NCBI RefSeq assembly: GCF_042643265.1
Contig: NZ_JBHRRZ010000015.1
Coordinates: 255,669-319,668, forward strand
Reading direction: 5' to 3'
Source of the DNA: Virgibacillus_O sediminis
GTDB lineage: Bacteria > Bacillota > Bacilli > Bacillales > Amphibacillaceae
DNA: 64,000 bases
Under the pieces are notes generated by a model that did no database searches, was not told the origin of the DNA, and worked only from the letters and a program-made list of their open reading frames with translations. Both the position numbers and the translations under genes were made by a program. This document shows positions 33,251-42,278 of this stretch, piece after piece. Every line of letters starts with the position of its first letter. The first letter of the stretch is position 1.

Positions 33251-34428
33251 CTTGCAATGCACATTTTGTATATTCTGATAATCTATTAAAATACCATTTC
33301 CATTCGGATCATCCCTTTAACCAGAAAAGGGTCTTATTGGCCAAAGACTTGTTGGAAAGTTTGGGGCAGCTAGTTGATAAAGATATTATTCCTCCAAGGA
33401 TGGCTTCGGATGACGAGCTTACCCTATTCCATGATCCTGCTTATGTGGATAGCGTCAAAAAAGCAGGAATGGGGAAGCTTTCTGATGATGAAGGATACGA
33501 ATTTGGACTGGGAACAGAAGATACTCCTATCTTTACCGGTATGCATGAGGCTTCCGCATATCTGGTTGGAGCCAGCTTGACTGCTGTAGACAGTGTGTTG
33601 GAAGGAAAGGCGATACATGCTTTGAACTTAGGCGGCGGCCTTCATCATGGATTCAAGAGGAAAGCCGCTGGTTTTTGTATTTATAATGATGGAGCCGTGG
33701 CCATCAAATATATTCGTGAAAAATACGGACTGAAAGTTTTGTATGTAGATACAGATGCCCATCACGGGGACGGGGTACAATGGGCTTTCTATGATGATCC
33801 CAATGTTTGTACCTTCTCCATTCATGAGACCGGCAGATACCTGTTCCCAGGAACAGGCAATGTTAATGAACGAGGCATAAAAGAAGGCCATGGGTATAGT
33901 TTTAATCTGCCAATAGACGCCTTTACAGAAGACGAGTCATTCCTGCAGGTTTATGAAACAGCCCTAAGAGCCATTGCAGAGTATTTTCAGCCTGATGTAG
34001 TCATTACCCAGAATGGAGCGGATGCACACTGCTATGACCCATTGACCCATCTATGTGCAACTATGGAAATCTATGAAAGAATCCCACAGACTGCCCATCA
34101 AATCGCCCATGAATTTTGTAATGGCAGGTGGATTGCCCTAGGCGGCGGAGGTTATGATATATGGAGAGTGGTACCAAGAGCTTGGAGCCAGATATGGAAT
34201 GTAATGAAGGCAGGTAAACCAGCGACGGGTAAGATTCCTTCCGCCTGGCTTCAGCGGTGGAAAAGTGAATCACCTGTCCCATTACCAGGTTATTGGGAAG
34301 ATAAAAAGAATATCGTACCCGATATTCCAAGAAAGCTGGACATCACCGAAAAGAACGGGAAACTGCTGGCCAGCTTGCTAAAATATACCAAAATGCCGGC
34401 ACAAAAAGAGAACGGAATTGGCCATTAA
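33247..34428 (+). CDS. acuC: Acetoin utilization protein AcuC (class I-type deacetylase)
   Basis: AcuC is a zinc-dependent HDAC-like enzyme that removes acetyl groups from AcsA, reactivating it. The 393-residue protein shows the histone deacetylase fold motifs NLGGGLHHGFKRKAAGF with the catalytic His pair, YVDTDAHHGDGVQWAF (zinc ligands Asp and His) and QNGADAHCYDPL with the third ligand Asp. IALGGGGYD carries the glycine-rich turn before the conserved Tyr-equivalent. All are intact. The ATG overlaps the acuB stop. Its 3' end interlocks with motS. Confidence 0.96.
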   Translation: MTCNAHFVYSDNLLKYHFHSDHPFNQKRVLLAKDLLESLGQLVDKDIIPPRMASDDELTLFHDPAYVDSVKKAGMGKLSDDEGYEFGLGTEDTPIFTGMHEASAYLVGASLTAVDSVLEGKAIHALNLGGGLHHGFKRKAAGFCIYNDGAVAIKYIREKYGLKVLYVDTDAHHGDGVQWAFYDDPNVCTFSIHETGRYLFPGTGNVNERGIKEGHGYSFNLPIDAFTEDESFLQVYETALRAIAEYFQPDVVITQNGADAHCYDPLTHLCATMEIYERIPQTAHQIAHEFCNGRWIALGGGGYDIWRVVPRAWSQIWNVMKAGKPATGKIPSAWLQRWKSESPVPLPGYWEDKKNIVPDIPRKLDITEKNGKLLASLLKYTKMPAQKENGIGH

Positions 34429-34446
34429 CGGCCAGTTCCGTTCTCT
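34407..34446. terminator. Bidirectional terminator within the acuC/motS 3' ends
   Basis: A 17-bp stem (34407-34423 with 34430-34446, one G-U) whose 6-nt loop contains TTAA, the two convergent stop codons. T-rich tracts follow on both sides. Confidence 0.85.
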
Positions 34447-35201
34447 TCTGTTACTGAAATATTTTTCATGATTATCATTTCTACTCGACGGTTCTTTTTC
34501 ATATTCTCTGCGCTTGTATTCGGTACTACCGGCCTTGTCTCTCCATAGCCGGAAATGGAAAAGCGGCTTTGTTCAAGCTGATGATTATCTATTAGGTAAC
34601 GGACTACACTGCTAGCTCTAGCTCCGGATAGTTCCCAATTAGATGGGAAACGATAACCTGCCATCGGCCTATTATCAGTATGCCCTTCCACCATAACATC
34701 GTTAGGCAGATTTTTAAGCAGTGTCCCAACCCGGTCTAGGAATGGCTTTCCCGTATCAAGTATCTGTGCTTCTCCGGAAGGAAAAAGGAGACGTTCCTGC
34801 AGAACCAATGCAACTCCCTGATCTGTCCGGTTAGCTGTAATCACCTCGTGTAATTCATTTTCAGTCAGGTATCGCTCGACATTTTCCAACAGACCGTCCA
34901 AGTCCTCTTCAACACTCTCGTTCTTATCAGACAAACCGTCCCTTCTATCAAACCCTCCAGGTAGTTCACCCTCCGTTATGCGACTGCTTTCAGAGGGATG
35001 TTCCATTGGTACCGGAGAAGGAAATGAATCAAAAATCATCCTATTTTGAAAGGAGGAGAACACCGCTTCAAACTTCATCTGATCAATTTGAGACATGGAG
35101 AACAAGAGAATAAAAAATACCAGAATAAGTGTGACCATATCCGAGTATGTAACCATCCATTTAGGCGCCCCGTTCTTTTCTCTCCTAAATTTACGCCTCA
35201 T
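34425..35201 (-). CDS. motS: Flagellar stator subunit MotS (OmpA/MotB family)
   Basis: MotS pairs with MotP as a sodium-driven stator of the flagellar motor. The 258-residue protein starts with a basic cytosolic tail, has one membrane helix with the ion-binding aspartate in TYSDMVTLILVFFILLF (about residue 21), and a periplasmic-type OmpA peptidoglycan-binding domain (about 150-250, with VEGHTDNRPMAGYRFPSNWELSGARA). Sequence similarity and neighbour motP separate it from the proton-type MotB. Na+ preference is inferred from family and context. It overlaps motP by 11 nt. Confidence 0.93.
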   Translation of the reverse strand: MRRKFRREKNGAPKWMVTYSDMVTLILVFFILLFSMSQIDQMKFEAVFSSFQNRMIFDSFPSPVPMEHPSESSRITEGELPGGFDRRDGLSDKNESVEEDLDGLLENVERYLTENELHEVITANRTDQGVALVLQERLLFPSGEAQILDTGKPFLDRVGTLLKNLPNDVMVEGHTDNRPMAGYRFPSNWELSGARASSVVRYLIDNHQLEQSRFSISGYGETRPVVPNTSAENMKKNRRVEMIIMKNISVTEENGTGR

Positions 35202-36015
35202 GAACGCTCTCCACCTGTGCCGAATCTTCCTCAGCTTCCTGCTGTTTCTTCAGCTTTTCTTTTGGAAGGAAGGCACTTAGCTTTTCTTCTAAAATACGAG
35301 GGTTTTGTCCGGATTGAACTCCAATTACACCTTCTATGATAATTTCCTTAATAAATATTTCTTCTTCCGTCTTATTCTCCAGTTTACTTGCCATTGGAGT
35401 AAAAACGAGGTTTGCAAGTACTGTTCCATACAAGGTAGTTAACAGAGCAACAGCCATGGCTGGTCCGAGTGTATCAGGATCATCCAATGTATTCAGCATC
35501 AGGACCAGACCGACGAGAGTTCCTATCATCCCCCATGCCGGAGCATATTCAGCGGCTTTTTCAATTAACAGCCGGCCTCTATAGTGCCGGTCCTCCATTG
35601 CAGTTATCTCAGCCTTCATAATATCACTAATCACTTCAGGATCCATTCCATCGACTACAAGATGAATGCCTTTTTTAATAAATGGATCTTCCACTACCTC
35701 CAACTCATTTTCAAGGGCTAGCAGGCCTTCACGTCTAGCCCGCTGAGATAAATGGGTGAATAGATCTATTACATCCGAAACCTGCTGATTATTTTTGACG
35801 AACGCCTCTTTCAATACGCTGTTAGCAGTCTTAATCTGTTCTATTTTGAAAGTTATCAGCATGGATGCGACTAATCCGCCGATGACTATAAAGATCGAAG
35901 CTACATCAACAAAGGAAGCAGCACCTTCCGTACCACCATTCCATAAAATTGCAAGCATGATCATAATAAAACCCAATGTAATACCAAATGGAGTCAATAT
36001 ATCCCGTTTTCTCAT
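35191..36015 (-). CDS. motP: Flagellar stator subunit MotP (MotA family)
   Basis: MotP forms with MotS the Na+-driven stator. The 274-residue protein starts MRKRDILTPFGITLG, has four membrane helices (starting FIMIMLAILWNG and VASIFIVIGGLVASML, later AAEYAPAWGMIGTLVGLVLML and GPAMAVALLTTLYGTVLANLVF) and the charged cytosolic loop between. The family P-W-x-x-x-G and P-A-M-A residues are in place. GGGGAG precedes the ATG at 36015; the first 15 codons of the longer frame are rejected. As in B. subtilis it is downstream of ccpA on the same strand, so it is probably in a ccpA-motPS operon. Confidence 0.94.
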   Translation of the reverse strand: MRKRDILTPFGITLGFIMIMLAILWNGGTEGAASFVDVASIFIVIGGLVASMLITFKIEQIKTANSVLKEAFVKNNQQVSDVIDLFTHLSQRARREGLLALENELEVVEDPFIKKGIHLVVDGMDPEVISDIMKAEITAMEDRHYRGRLLIEKAAEYAPAWGMIGTLVGLVLMLNTLDDPDTLGPAMAVALLTTLYGTVLANLVFTPMASKLENKTEEEIFIKEIIIEGVIGVQSGQNPRILEEKLSAFLPKEKLKKQQEAEEDSAQVESVHEA

Positions 36016-36135
36016 ATTCTCTCTCCCCAATATATCGAATAGAAACAGTTCATTGTCCAAAGATACGGCAAATAACTATATCGCCCGTTGTCTTCTGAAC
36101 AATTATGGTTGCTATCCTATATATCGGCAAGATTC

Positions 36136-37134
36136 TTATTTAGTTGAGTTTCTTTCCTCGATTCTATGCGGCAAAACCACTTTTTTCTCTTCAACTTCTT
36201 CTTTGTTCATATACTTTGTCAATAAACGCATAGCAACTGCCCCGATATCATACATCGGCTGAACAACAGTGGAAAGTGTCGGACGCACCATTGTGGCGAG
36301 CCTTGTATTATCAAACCCTACTACTTCCAGGTCTTCTGGAACACGGTACCCTTTATCTTGTGCCCCGTGAATGGCTCCAAGGGCCATCTCATCCGAGGCG
36401 ACAAATACTGCACTAGGCTTATCACTTTTCGCAAGCAGCTGCTGAACTGCTTCTCGGCCGAAGTCATAGGAATAATCCCCAGGCATAACTACCAAATTCT
36501 CATTCAGTTGTACGTTCCCTTCCTCAAGAGCACGTAAATACCCCTGATACTTCAACTTGTTAATTTCTTCTTCCTCTCCACCTGAAATAAAGGCTGGGTG
36601 GGAATGACCATTATCCATTAAATATTTGGTTGCTTCATAGGCCGCTACCTCGTAATCAATGTTCACGGATGGTATCTTTCCGCTCTCGTCATACGTTGCC
36701 GCCAGTACCACTGGAACCGAGGCACTCTCAAACTGCTGGATATGTTCCTCAGTTATATTACCGCCCATAAACAGTATGCCGTCCACCTGTTTCTCAAGCA
36801 TAGTATTGATCAGCTGCAATTCTTTATCCTTATTCTGATCGGAATTGCTTAAGATGACATTGTATTTATACATCGTAGCTATATCTTCAATCCCTCTGGC
36901 CAATTCAGCAAAAAAGATACTGGAAATATCCGGGATGATAGCACCCACTGTGGTGGTCTTTTTGCTAGCTAGTCCACGAGCCACCGCATTTGGACGATAT
37001 CCCAGTTTCTCTATCGTGGTCAGCACTTTTTTTCGTGTAGTCGGCTTTACGTTCGGGTTTCCATTGACAACCCGTGACACGGTAGCCATGGATACATTGG
37101 CCTCTCTCGCCACGTCATATATAGTTACAGTCAT
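36136..37134 (-). CDS. ccpA: Catabolite control protein A
   Basis: CcpA is the LacI-family global regulator of carbon catabolite control; with HPr-Ser46-P it binds cre sites. The 332-residue protein has the N-terminal HTH (TVTIYDVAREANVSMATVSR) with hinge helix NPNVKPTTRKKVL, then a periplasmic-binding-like core with SKKTTTVGAIIPDISSIFF and FIEDIATMYKYN-type segments. The length is that of B. subtilis CcpA (334). AGGAGG precedes the ATG. A terminator separates it from aroA upstream. A cre-like site precedes acuA nearby. Confidence 0.97.
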   Translation of the reverse strand: MTVTIYDVAREANVSMATVSRVVNGNPNVKPTTRKKVLTTIEKLGYRPNAVARGLASKKTTTVGAIIPDISSIFFAELARGIEDIATMYKYNVILSNSDQNKDKELQLINTMLEKQVDGILFMGGNITEEHIQQFESASVPVVLAATYDESGKIPSVNIDYEVAAYEATKYLMDNGHSHPAFISGGEEEEINKLKYQGYLRALEEGNVQLNENLVVMPGDYSYDFGREAVQQLLAKSDKPSAVFVASDEMALGAIHGAQDKGYRVPEDLEVVGFDNTRLATMVRPTLSTVVQPMYDIGAVAMRLLTKYMNKEEVEEKKVVLPHRIEERNSTK

Positions 37135-37205
37135 ATTTCTTTACCTCCTGGATTCAAACGAACTCTTTCCTATATCATATCCTACCATGAAATAAAATAC
37201 AAAAA

Positions 37206-37244
37206 TTTGAGGCTGACCCCCAAGTAGCAGGGACCAGCCTCAAA
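37206..37244 (-). terminator. Terminator after aroA
   Basis: TTTGAGGCTG (37206-37215) pairs with CAGCCTCAAA (37235-37244), with an inner CCC/GGG; a T run follows on the minus strand. Confidence 0.88.
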
Positions 37245-37257
37245 CATGAATGCCTTT

Positions 37258-38337
37258 TTAATATTCCAGCCTATTTTTCATTTTATCCAACTCATCAATG
37301 AATGTATTGAACATTGGGATATCCATCTGCTGGGCGGAATCAGACAAGGCAACAGCAGGGTCTGGATGGACTTCAGCCATGATTCCATCCGCTCCGATTG
37401 CCAATCCTGCTTTCGCTGCCGGCAGCAGAATATCTCTTCTGCCCGTGGAGTGAGTTACATCTACCATGACAGGCAGGTGTGTTTCTTTTTTAAGAATAGG
37501 GACCGCCGAGATATCCAGCGTATTTCTTGTCGCTTTCTCGTATGTCCGGATTCCCCTCTCACATAATATAATATTTTCATTCCCTCGAGAGATAATATAC
37601 TCAGCCGCATTAATAAATTCGGAAATAGTTGCTGATAGCCCCCGCTTCAAGAGTACTGGCTTATTTACATCCCCAGCCGCCTTTAAAAGCTCGAAGTTCT
37701 GCATGTTCCGGGCACCTATTTGAATAACGTCCACGTAATCTAACGCCTCTTCAATATGTACAGGGTTCACAATCTCACTGACAACAGCCAAATCATACTT
37801 GTCAGCAGCCTTTTTGAGAATCTGCAAGCCTTCAACACCTAGCCCCTGGAAGTCATATGGTGAAGTTCTTGGTTTAAAGGCGCCGCCTCTGAACAGTTTT
37901 ACACCTTTTTTACTTACTGCTTCAGCTACTTTTTCGACTTGATCGTAACTTTCTACAGAACAAGGCCCCATTACGTATTGTGCAGTTCCATTCCCCACCT
38001 GTGTACCTTTTATATCAATAATTGTATCCTCAGGTTTCTTCTTCCTTGAAACAAGAAGAGCCTTACGGTTGTCATCAATCTGCAGTTCGAGGCTGGCTTT
38101 GAAAATCTCTTTGAAAATGTGTTCAATGGTAGAATTTTCAAAAGGCCCATCATTCTGTGCTGTGATATGATCCAGCATTGTTCTTTCCCTGACCGGGTCA
38201 AACCGTTTCATGCTCTGCTTTGTTTTTATTTCACCTATTCCTTGAACAAGCTTTGCACGCTGATTGATCAGGTTGAGAATTTCCAAGTTAACATCATCTA
38301 ATTGGCCTCTTAGCTGGTCGAGTTCATTTTGGCTCAT
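37258..38337 (-). CDS. aroA: Bifunctional chorismate mutase / DAHP synthase
   Basis: This enzyme makes DAHP from erythrose-4-phosphate and PEP, the first shikimate step; the fused chorismate mutase domain gives feedback control by chorismate and prephenate. The 359-residue protein has the AroQ-type mutase domain at the N-terminus (about 1-85, LDDVNLEILNLINQRAKLV) and the DAHP synthase domain after residue 115, with VMGPCSVES, LFRGGAFKPRTSPYDFQG, LLKRGLSAT and VDVTHSTGRR. Architecture and length match B. subtilis AroA (358). GGGGAGTGGAG precedes the ATG. Confidence 0.97.
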   Translation of the reverse strand: MSQNELDQLRGQLDDVNLEILNLINQRAKLVQGIGEIKTKQSMKRFDPVRERTMLDHITAQNDGPFENSTIEHIFKEIFKASLELQIDDNRKALLVSRKKKPEDTIIDIKGTQVGNGTAQYVMGPCSVESYDQVEKVAEAVSKKGVKLFRGGAFKPRTSPYDFQGLGVEGLQILKKAADKYDLAVVSEIVNPVHIEEALDYVDVIQIGARNMQNFELLKAAGDVNKPVLLKRGLSATISEFINAAEYIISRGNENIILCERGIRTYEKATRNTLDISAVPILKKETHLPVMVDVTHSTGRRDILLPAAKAGLAIGADGIMAEVHPDPAVALSDSAQQMDIPMFNTFIDELDKMKNRLEY

Positions 38338-38515
38338 CTTACTCCACTCCCCTAATTCTATATTTATATAATTTTAATAATTAGAAACCATTATAACGAA
38401 GATAAAATTATTTGTCATCACTTACTTGAATTTTTTTTCATATTTTCCCGAGATACAGAGATTTCAGTCAATTACTCCCAGTTTTTGTCACTGTTCTCTT
38501 GGCCGGGAAGCTAAA

Positions 38516-38550
38516 AAATTATGCAGCCCTCAAATGGAGCTGCATAATTT
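38516..38550 (-). terminator. Terminator after ytxH
   Basis: AAATTATGCAGC (38516-38527) and GCTGCATAATTT (38539-38550) pair perfectly; T run on the minus strand. Confidence 0.9.
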
Positions 38551-38553
38551 GCC

Positions 38554-38988
38554 TTACACTTTTACATTTTTCAGCTGATCACTATTCTCGATATATTCTT
38601 CTGTAGGAGCGTCGGAAACGCCTACTTCCCCATCTTCTTGCTGATCTGTGGATTTCCGATTCAGTCTGCCCTGGATTGTCTTAGTCAGATCTTTAGTTTT
38701 AGAGGATGCATTGGTGGTTGTATCCATTGCTTTCCGCTTAAGCTCACTACCCGTTGTATATGCCCGGTCTTTCCAGCTTGTACCTTTTTCAGCTGCTATA
38801 TCTTTCCACTGGTAGGCACGGCCTTTCACCTGGGTTGCTCCTTGATTGATGTCTCCCCTCAGTTCTCTTCCTGACTTAGGGGCAAGCACGAGAGCGGCTC
38901 CTGCACCAATAATGCCGCCAATCAGCGTACCTATAACGAAATCTTTTGTATTGATGGTGCTGTTTGAATTGTTGTTACTTTCTCCCAT
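38554..38988 (-). CDS. ytxH: General stress protein YtxH
   Basis: YtxH is a small stress-induced protein with one glycine-rich hydrophobic segment and a hydrophilic tail. The 144-residue product has FVIGTLIGGIIGAGAALVLAPKSGRELR (about 15-42), the YtxH signature, followed by KG/DRA repeats and an acidic C-terminus. GGGAGGAAA precedes the ATG. It is 15 nt downstream of ytxG and shares its sigma-B promoter. In B. subtilis ytxJ is the third gene of this operon; here a terminator directly follows ytxH and no ytxJ is present. Confidence 0.92.
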   Translation of the reverse strand: MGESNNNSNSTINTKDFVIGTLIGGIIGAGAALVLAPKSGRELRGDINQGATQVKGRAYQWKDIAAEKGTSWKDRAYTTGSELKRKAMDTTTNASSKTKDLTKTIQGRLNRKSTDQQEDGEVGVSDAPTEEYIENSDQLKNVKV

Positions 38989-39003
38989 GAAAATTTCCTC
39001 CCT

Positions 39004-39408
39004 CTATTTTTTTCTTTTATTCACCATATCCATGATGGCGGAACCCCATTTAACAGCCTGTGATACTTTTTCGTCATCTTTTACGGAAGTCCGTGAGATG
39101 CTGTTGGATAATTGCTGCAGAGACAGGTTGAAATCCTTTACGGTTTCGCCGATTCCTTTTGCTCCGTCAAATAACCCATCCAATTTGGAGGATTTCTCAT
39201 TTACATCGTCCGCCAATTTATTCGTTTTATTCAACAACTCGGTCGTTTCCGTAGTCACTCCCCGAATCTGCTTATCCAAATCATCCAAGGTGGTAGATAC
39301 TTCATTCATAGTATTCCTTGCTGCTTTCAGGGTTATTACCACGTATACCACGAGAACCACAAAGGCGATTGCAGCAATCAATGCAGCGATGTAGAGCATG
39401 ATTTCCAT
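39004..39408 (-). CDS. ytxG: DUF948 general stress protein YtxG
   Basis: YtxG is a small membrane-anchored, coiled-coil stress protein. The 134-residue product has one N-terminal helix (LYIAALIAAIAFVVLVVYVVI, about residues 5-25) and then a heptad-rich region typical of DUF948 (STTLDDLDKQIRGVTTETTE). GAAGGAG precedes the ATG at about 9 nt. It is the first gene of ytxGH behind a sigma-B promoter, so it is likely induced by general stress and starvation. Function unknown. Confidence 0.93.
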   Translation of the reverse strand: MEIMLYIAALIAAIAFVVLVVYVVITLKAARNTMNEVSTTLDDLDKQIRGVTTETTELLNKTNKLADDVNEKSSKLDGLFDGAKGIGETVKDFNLSLQQLSNSISRTSVKDDEKVSQAVKWGSAIMDMVNKRKK

Positions 39409-39495
39409 CTGTTAACACTCCTTCAGTTGTAATTTCAGGTATCGTTTTGGCTTCATGGTTAATGCAATTATTATTCCAAAATACCTCTATAGATC

Positions 39496-39521
39496 ATACC
39501 CCTTTTATCCAGCTTTAAAAC
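39496..39521 (-). promoter_or_regulatory. Sigma-B promoter of ytxGH
   Basis: On the minus strand GTTTTA (39516-39521) and GGGTAT (39496-39501) are 14 nt apart, against the consensus GTTTAA-N12-14-GGGWAT. It lies 88 nt before the ytxG start. ytxGHJ is sigma-B dependent in B. subtilis. Confidence 0.8.
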
Positions 39522-39618
39522 CTTTGCCGGTGTCCAGGCTGTATAATATAATTCAACAAACTTGGCCTGTATTCCTGCCAGTTCTATAAGTTTTTATGTA
39601 GAAATCAACATATGTAAA

Positions 39619-39652
39619 GAAAAGAGCCTGTTTTACTGGCAGACTCTTTTCC
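39619..39652 (-). terminator. Terminator after murC
   Basis: GAAAAGAGCCTG (39619-39630) pairs with CAGACTCTTTTC (39640-39651) with one mismatch, just after the murC stop. The rest of the 39409-39657 gap holds only the sigma-B promoter. Confidence 0.75.
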
Positions 39653-39657
39653 TCTGT

Positions 39658-40962
39658 CTATTTATTGACCTTCAAATAATCTTCATAGGCCTCTTGGAAC
39701 TTCTGGATATCGCCCGCTCCCATAAAAATAAGTACACTGTCTTTATATTGTTGCAGTACACCTGTGTCATCCAATTCCAAGACAGCCGCATCATTTGTCA
39801 ATTCCTTCAGGTCATTGATCGTCAGTTTGCTTGACAGTTCTCTTGCCGACCCGAAAATATCACACAAATATACATGGTCAGCCTTGTTTAAGCTGTCGGC
39901 AAACTCCTGTAAAAAGGCTTTTGTCCTGGTAAATGTGTGTGGCTGGAAGATAGCAACCACCTTCTTCTCCGGGTACTTTTTCCGTGCTGCATCGATAGTG
40001 GCAGTGATTTCTTTCGGGTGATGAGCATAATCATCCACCAATAGCTGGCCACCGACCTGTTTCTCCGTAAAGCGGCGTTTCACACCCTTGAAAGAGCTTA
40101 GCTGTTTGATAGCCTCCGTATTAATATCCTCATAATGACAAATGGCTATGACAGCCAGAGCATTTAAAACATTATGGTCGCCATACATCGGTATAGTGAA
40201 AGTATCATAGAACGTATTCCTGACAAAGACGTCAAACTCTGTTCCGGTTTCCGTCTCCCTGACATTTTGTGCCTGAAAATCATTGGTATCAAGAAACCCA
40301 TAATAAACGACTGGGACTTTTGCTTGGATCTGCTGCAGATTTTCATCATCTCCACAAGCGATAATCCCTTTTTTCACCTGATCTGCCATCGACTGAAATG
40401 CATTGAACACATCATCGATACTGGTGAAATAATCCGGATGGTCAAAATCGATATTGGTCATGATTGCATAGTCCGGCTCGTACTTCAAAAAATGGCGGCG
40501 ATATTCGCAAGCTTCAAAAACAAAATAATCACTGTCGGCATGCCCTTTACCAGTCCCGTCGCCAATTAAGTAGGATATTGGATAGGTTTCGTTGAGAACA
40601 TGTGCCAAAAGCCCTGTCGTGGATGTTTTGCCATGTGCTCCAGTAACCGCAATACTAGTGTACTGTTTAAGCCATTCCCCCAGGAACTCATGGTATCTGT
40701 AAAAAGTGACCCCCAACTTCTTGGCTTCCTGTATTTCCGGATGTTCATCCGAAAAGGCATTCCCAGCGATTACGGTATAATTTTCTTTGATGTTATTCTC
40801 TGAGAAAGGAAAGATTGGAATGCCCTTTTCCTCCAAGGCTTTCTGTGTATAAAATATTTTCTCTATATCAGAACCCTGCACTTTTTCCCCAGAATCATGG
40901 AGAATATGTGCTAAAGCACTCATTCCAGTCCCCTTTATACCAATAAAATGGTAAGTTGTCAT
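39658..40962 (-). CDS. murC: UDP-N-acetylmuramate-L-alanine ligase MurC
   Basis: MurC adds L-alanine to UDP-MurNAc in the cytosol, the first step of the stem peptide. The 434-residue protein has the N-terminal nucleotide-sugar domain (HFIGIKGTGMSALAHIL), the central ATPase P-loop VTGAHGKTSTTGLLAHVL (about residue 108) and the C-terminal domain with DDYAHHPKEI and FQPHTFTRTKAFL. The length matches B. subtilis MurC (432). It follows sftA and the NAPRTase gene on the same strand, as the murC-sftA pairing of Bacillus. Confidence 0.97.
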   Translation of the reverse strand: MTTYHFIGIKGTGMSALAHILHDSGEKVQGSDIEKIFYTQKALEEKGIPIFPFSENNIKENYTVIAGNAFSDEHPEIQEAKKLGVTFYRYHEFLGEWLKQYTSIAVTGAHGKTSTTGLLAHVLNETYPISYLIGDGTGKGHADSDYFVFEACEYRRHFLKYEPDYAIMTNIDFDHPDYFTSIDDVFNAFQSMADQVKKGIIACGDDENLQQIQAKVPVVYYGFLDTNDFQAQNVRETETGTEFDVFVRNTFYDTFTIPMYGDHNVLNALAVIAICHYEDINTEAIKQLSSFKGVKRRFTEKQVGGQLLVDDYAHHPKEITATIDAARKKYPEKKVVAIFQPHTFTRTKAFLQEFADSLNKADHVYLCDIFGSARELSSKLTINDLKELTNDAAVLELDDTGVLQQYKDSVLIFMGAGDIQKFQEAYEDYLKVNK

Positions 40963-41099
40963 ATAAAAGAACCTCCAAAATTAACATGAAAAGGATTAAA
41001 TGAACCTTTGCATATTCACTGTTTCAGCTTAAAATTGCCAATGGTATTGACGTATTATACCAAAGATTGCCCAGGAATAAAATGAACAACCCATTTTCT

Positions 41100-42212
41100 T
41101 TAGGCATCTCCGTAATATTTTACCTCTTCAAGCTTAGGATTAGGGCGGTACCGGCGGCCTTCCTTAGCCTCCGGAGTACCATTAAGCAGAACATTATCCC
41201 CCGTAAAACCAATGTTGATTTTAAGCAGATTTCTTCCTACACCGTAGATGTCAATAGGTACACCGGCTCTTTCAAATTCTGCAATCCTGGTTTCATTGAA
41301 CCCACCGGTTGCAACAATCTGCACATGTGAATATCCTTCTTCATCCAGCGCTTTTCTCAGCGCAAAAACCAGTTCAGGATTCACACCACGAGGGTCGAAT
41401 GTTCCCATAAGGTGATGGTTTCTCAAAAAGTATTTATCGACAAGCGTACGGGAAGTGTCCAGACGCACAGATTTAAGGTCATCTCCGAACTCTCTGGCAA
41501 CTTTCAGCGAATCAGTAATTACATCATTATTGTAATCCACCAAAGCGGCAAGCTCATCTTCCGGGTACATATCGTGGTACGCTTTACATGCAGCTACAAT
41601 ATCCCCTCGGAACATTTGTATCAAGGCATGCGGCATGGTGCCCATCCCTTCTTTTCCCCACCATTCATTCATGGCATGTGTTGCCTGGGCAGTGGATCCG
41701 CCTATGAACGCTGCATATCCATCCCCTGCCTGCTGGGTATAATGGTCATCCCGGTCTCCCATGAAAATGACAGGCTTCTGCTTGCCGGAGGTGCGGGCTG
41801 CTTTTACCACATTGTATACATTCGTTGCTACAGATGTTCTTCTTGCAAGTATTCCGTCAATGATCCCTTCTAGGTAGCCGAACTGCTGATAGGAACCAGA
41901 AACGGTAAGGACTGTTTCAAACGGCTTTATTTTATCTCCATCCCTTAGAGAGTGGATTTTCAATGTTTCCGGCCTGTCCGCAAATGTATGCAGAAGGGCA
42001 ATTGCCTCATCTGTCCCGCACAAAACAGCTTCTTCTTTTTGAAAGAATTGCATGGTCACATAATTATCAGGTAGTTTTTCTTCTGCTATTTCCTTGGTCT
42101 TTAAAAAATAAACGGCAGAGAACCATCCTTCTTTAATACGCTCATCAAACTTGAAAGTTTTGTTCGTAAGTCTTTCAATCTTACCGGAAAGCTTCTGTTC
42201 TATTTCCTTCAT
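41100..42212 (-). CDS. Nicotinate phosphoribosyltransferase family protein
   Basis: This enzyme is expected to convert nicotinate and PRPP to nicotinate mononucleotide (NAD salvage). The 370-residue protein has the type II phosphoribosyltransferase barrel with the N-terminal domain (to about 115), GYLEGIIDGILARRTSVATN, FMGDRDDHYTQQAGDGYAAFIGG, MGTMPHALIQMFRGD, SVRLDTSRTL and VATGGFNE. It is shorter than classical PncB (about 400 or more) and belongs to the compact branch found in Firmicutes. Nicotinamide versus nicotinate as substrate is not decided by sequence. It lies between murC and sftA, an insertion relative to B. subtilis. Confidence 0.85.
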   Translation of the reverse strand: MKEIEQKLSGKIERLTNKTFKFDERIKEGWFSAVYFLKTKEIAEEKLPDNYVTMQFFQKEEAVLCGTDEAIALLHTFADRPETLKIHSLRDGDKIKPFETVLTVSGSYQQFGYLEGIIDGILARRTSVATNVYNVVKAARTSGKQKPVIFMGDRDDHYTQQAGDGYAAFIGGSTAQATHAMNEWWGKEGMGTMPHALIQMFRGDIVAACKAYHDMYPEDELAALVDYNNDVITDSLKVAREFGDDLKSVRLDTSRTLVDKYFLRNHHLMGTFDPRGVNPELVFALRKALDEEGYSHVQIVATGGFNETRIAEFERAGVPIDIYGVGRNLLKINIGFTGDNVLLNGTPEAKEGRRYRPNPKLEEVKYYGDA

Positions 42213-42278
42213 TATGACGTACTCCTTAACTGTATTCTTCCTTTATCTTATATAAATTCCAGCTGTATCACAAGGCTT

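Noticed and set aside
38846..39394. 182-codon plus-strand frame opposite ytxG and ytxH
   Set aside because: It is a shadow of the ytxG and ytxH coding sequence, rich in Ser, and has no ribosome site or homology.
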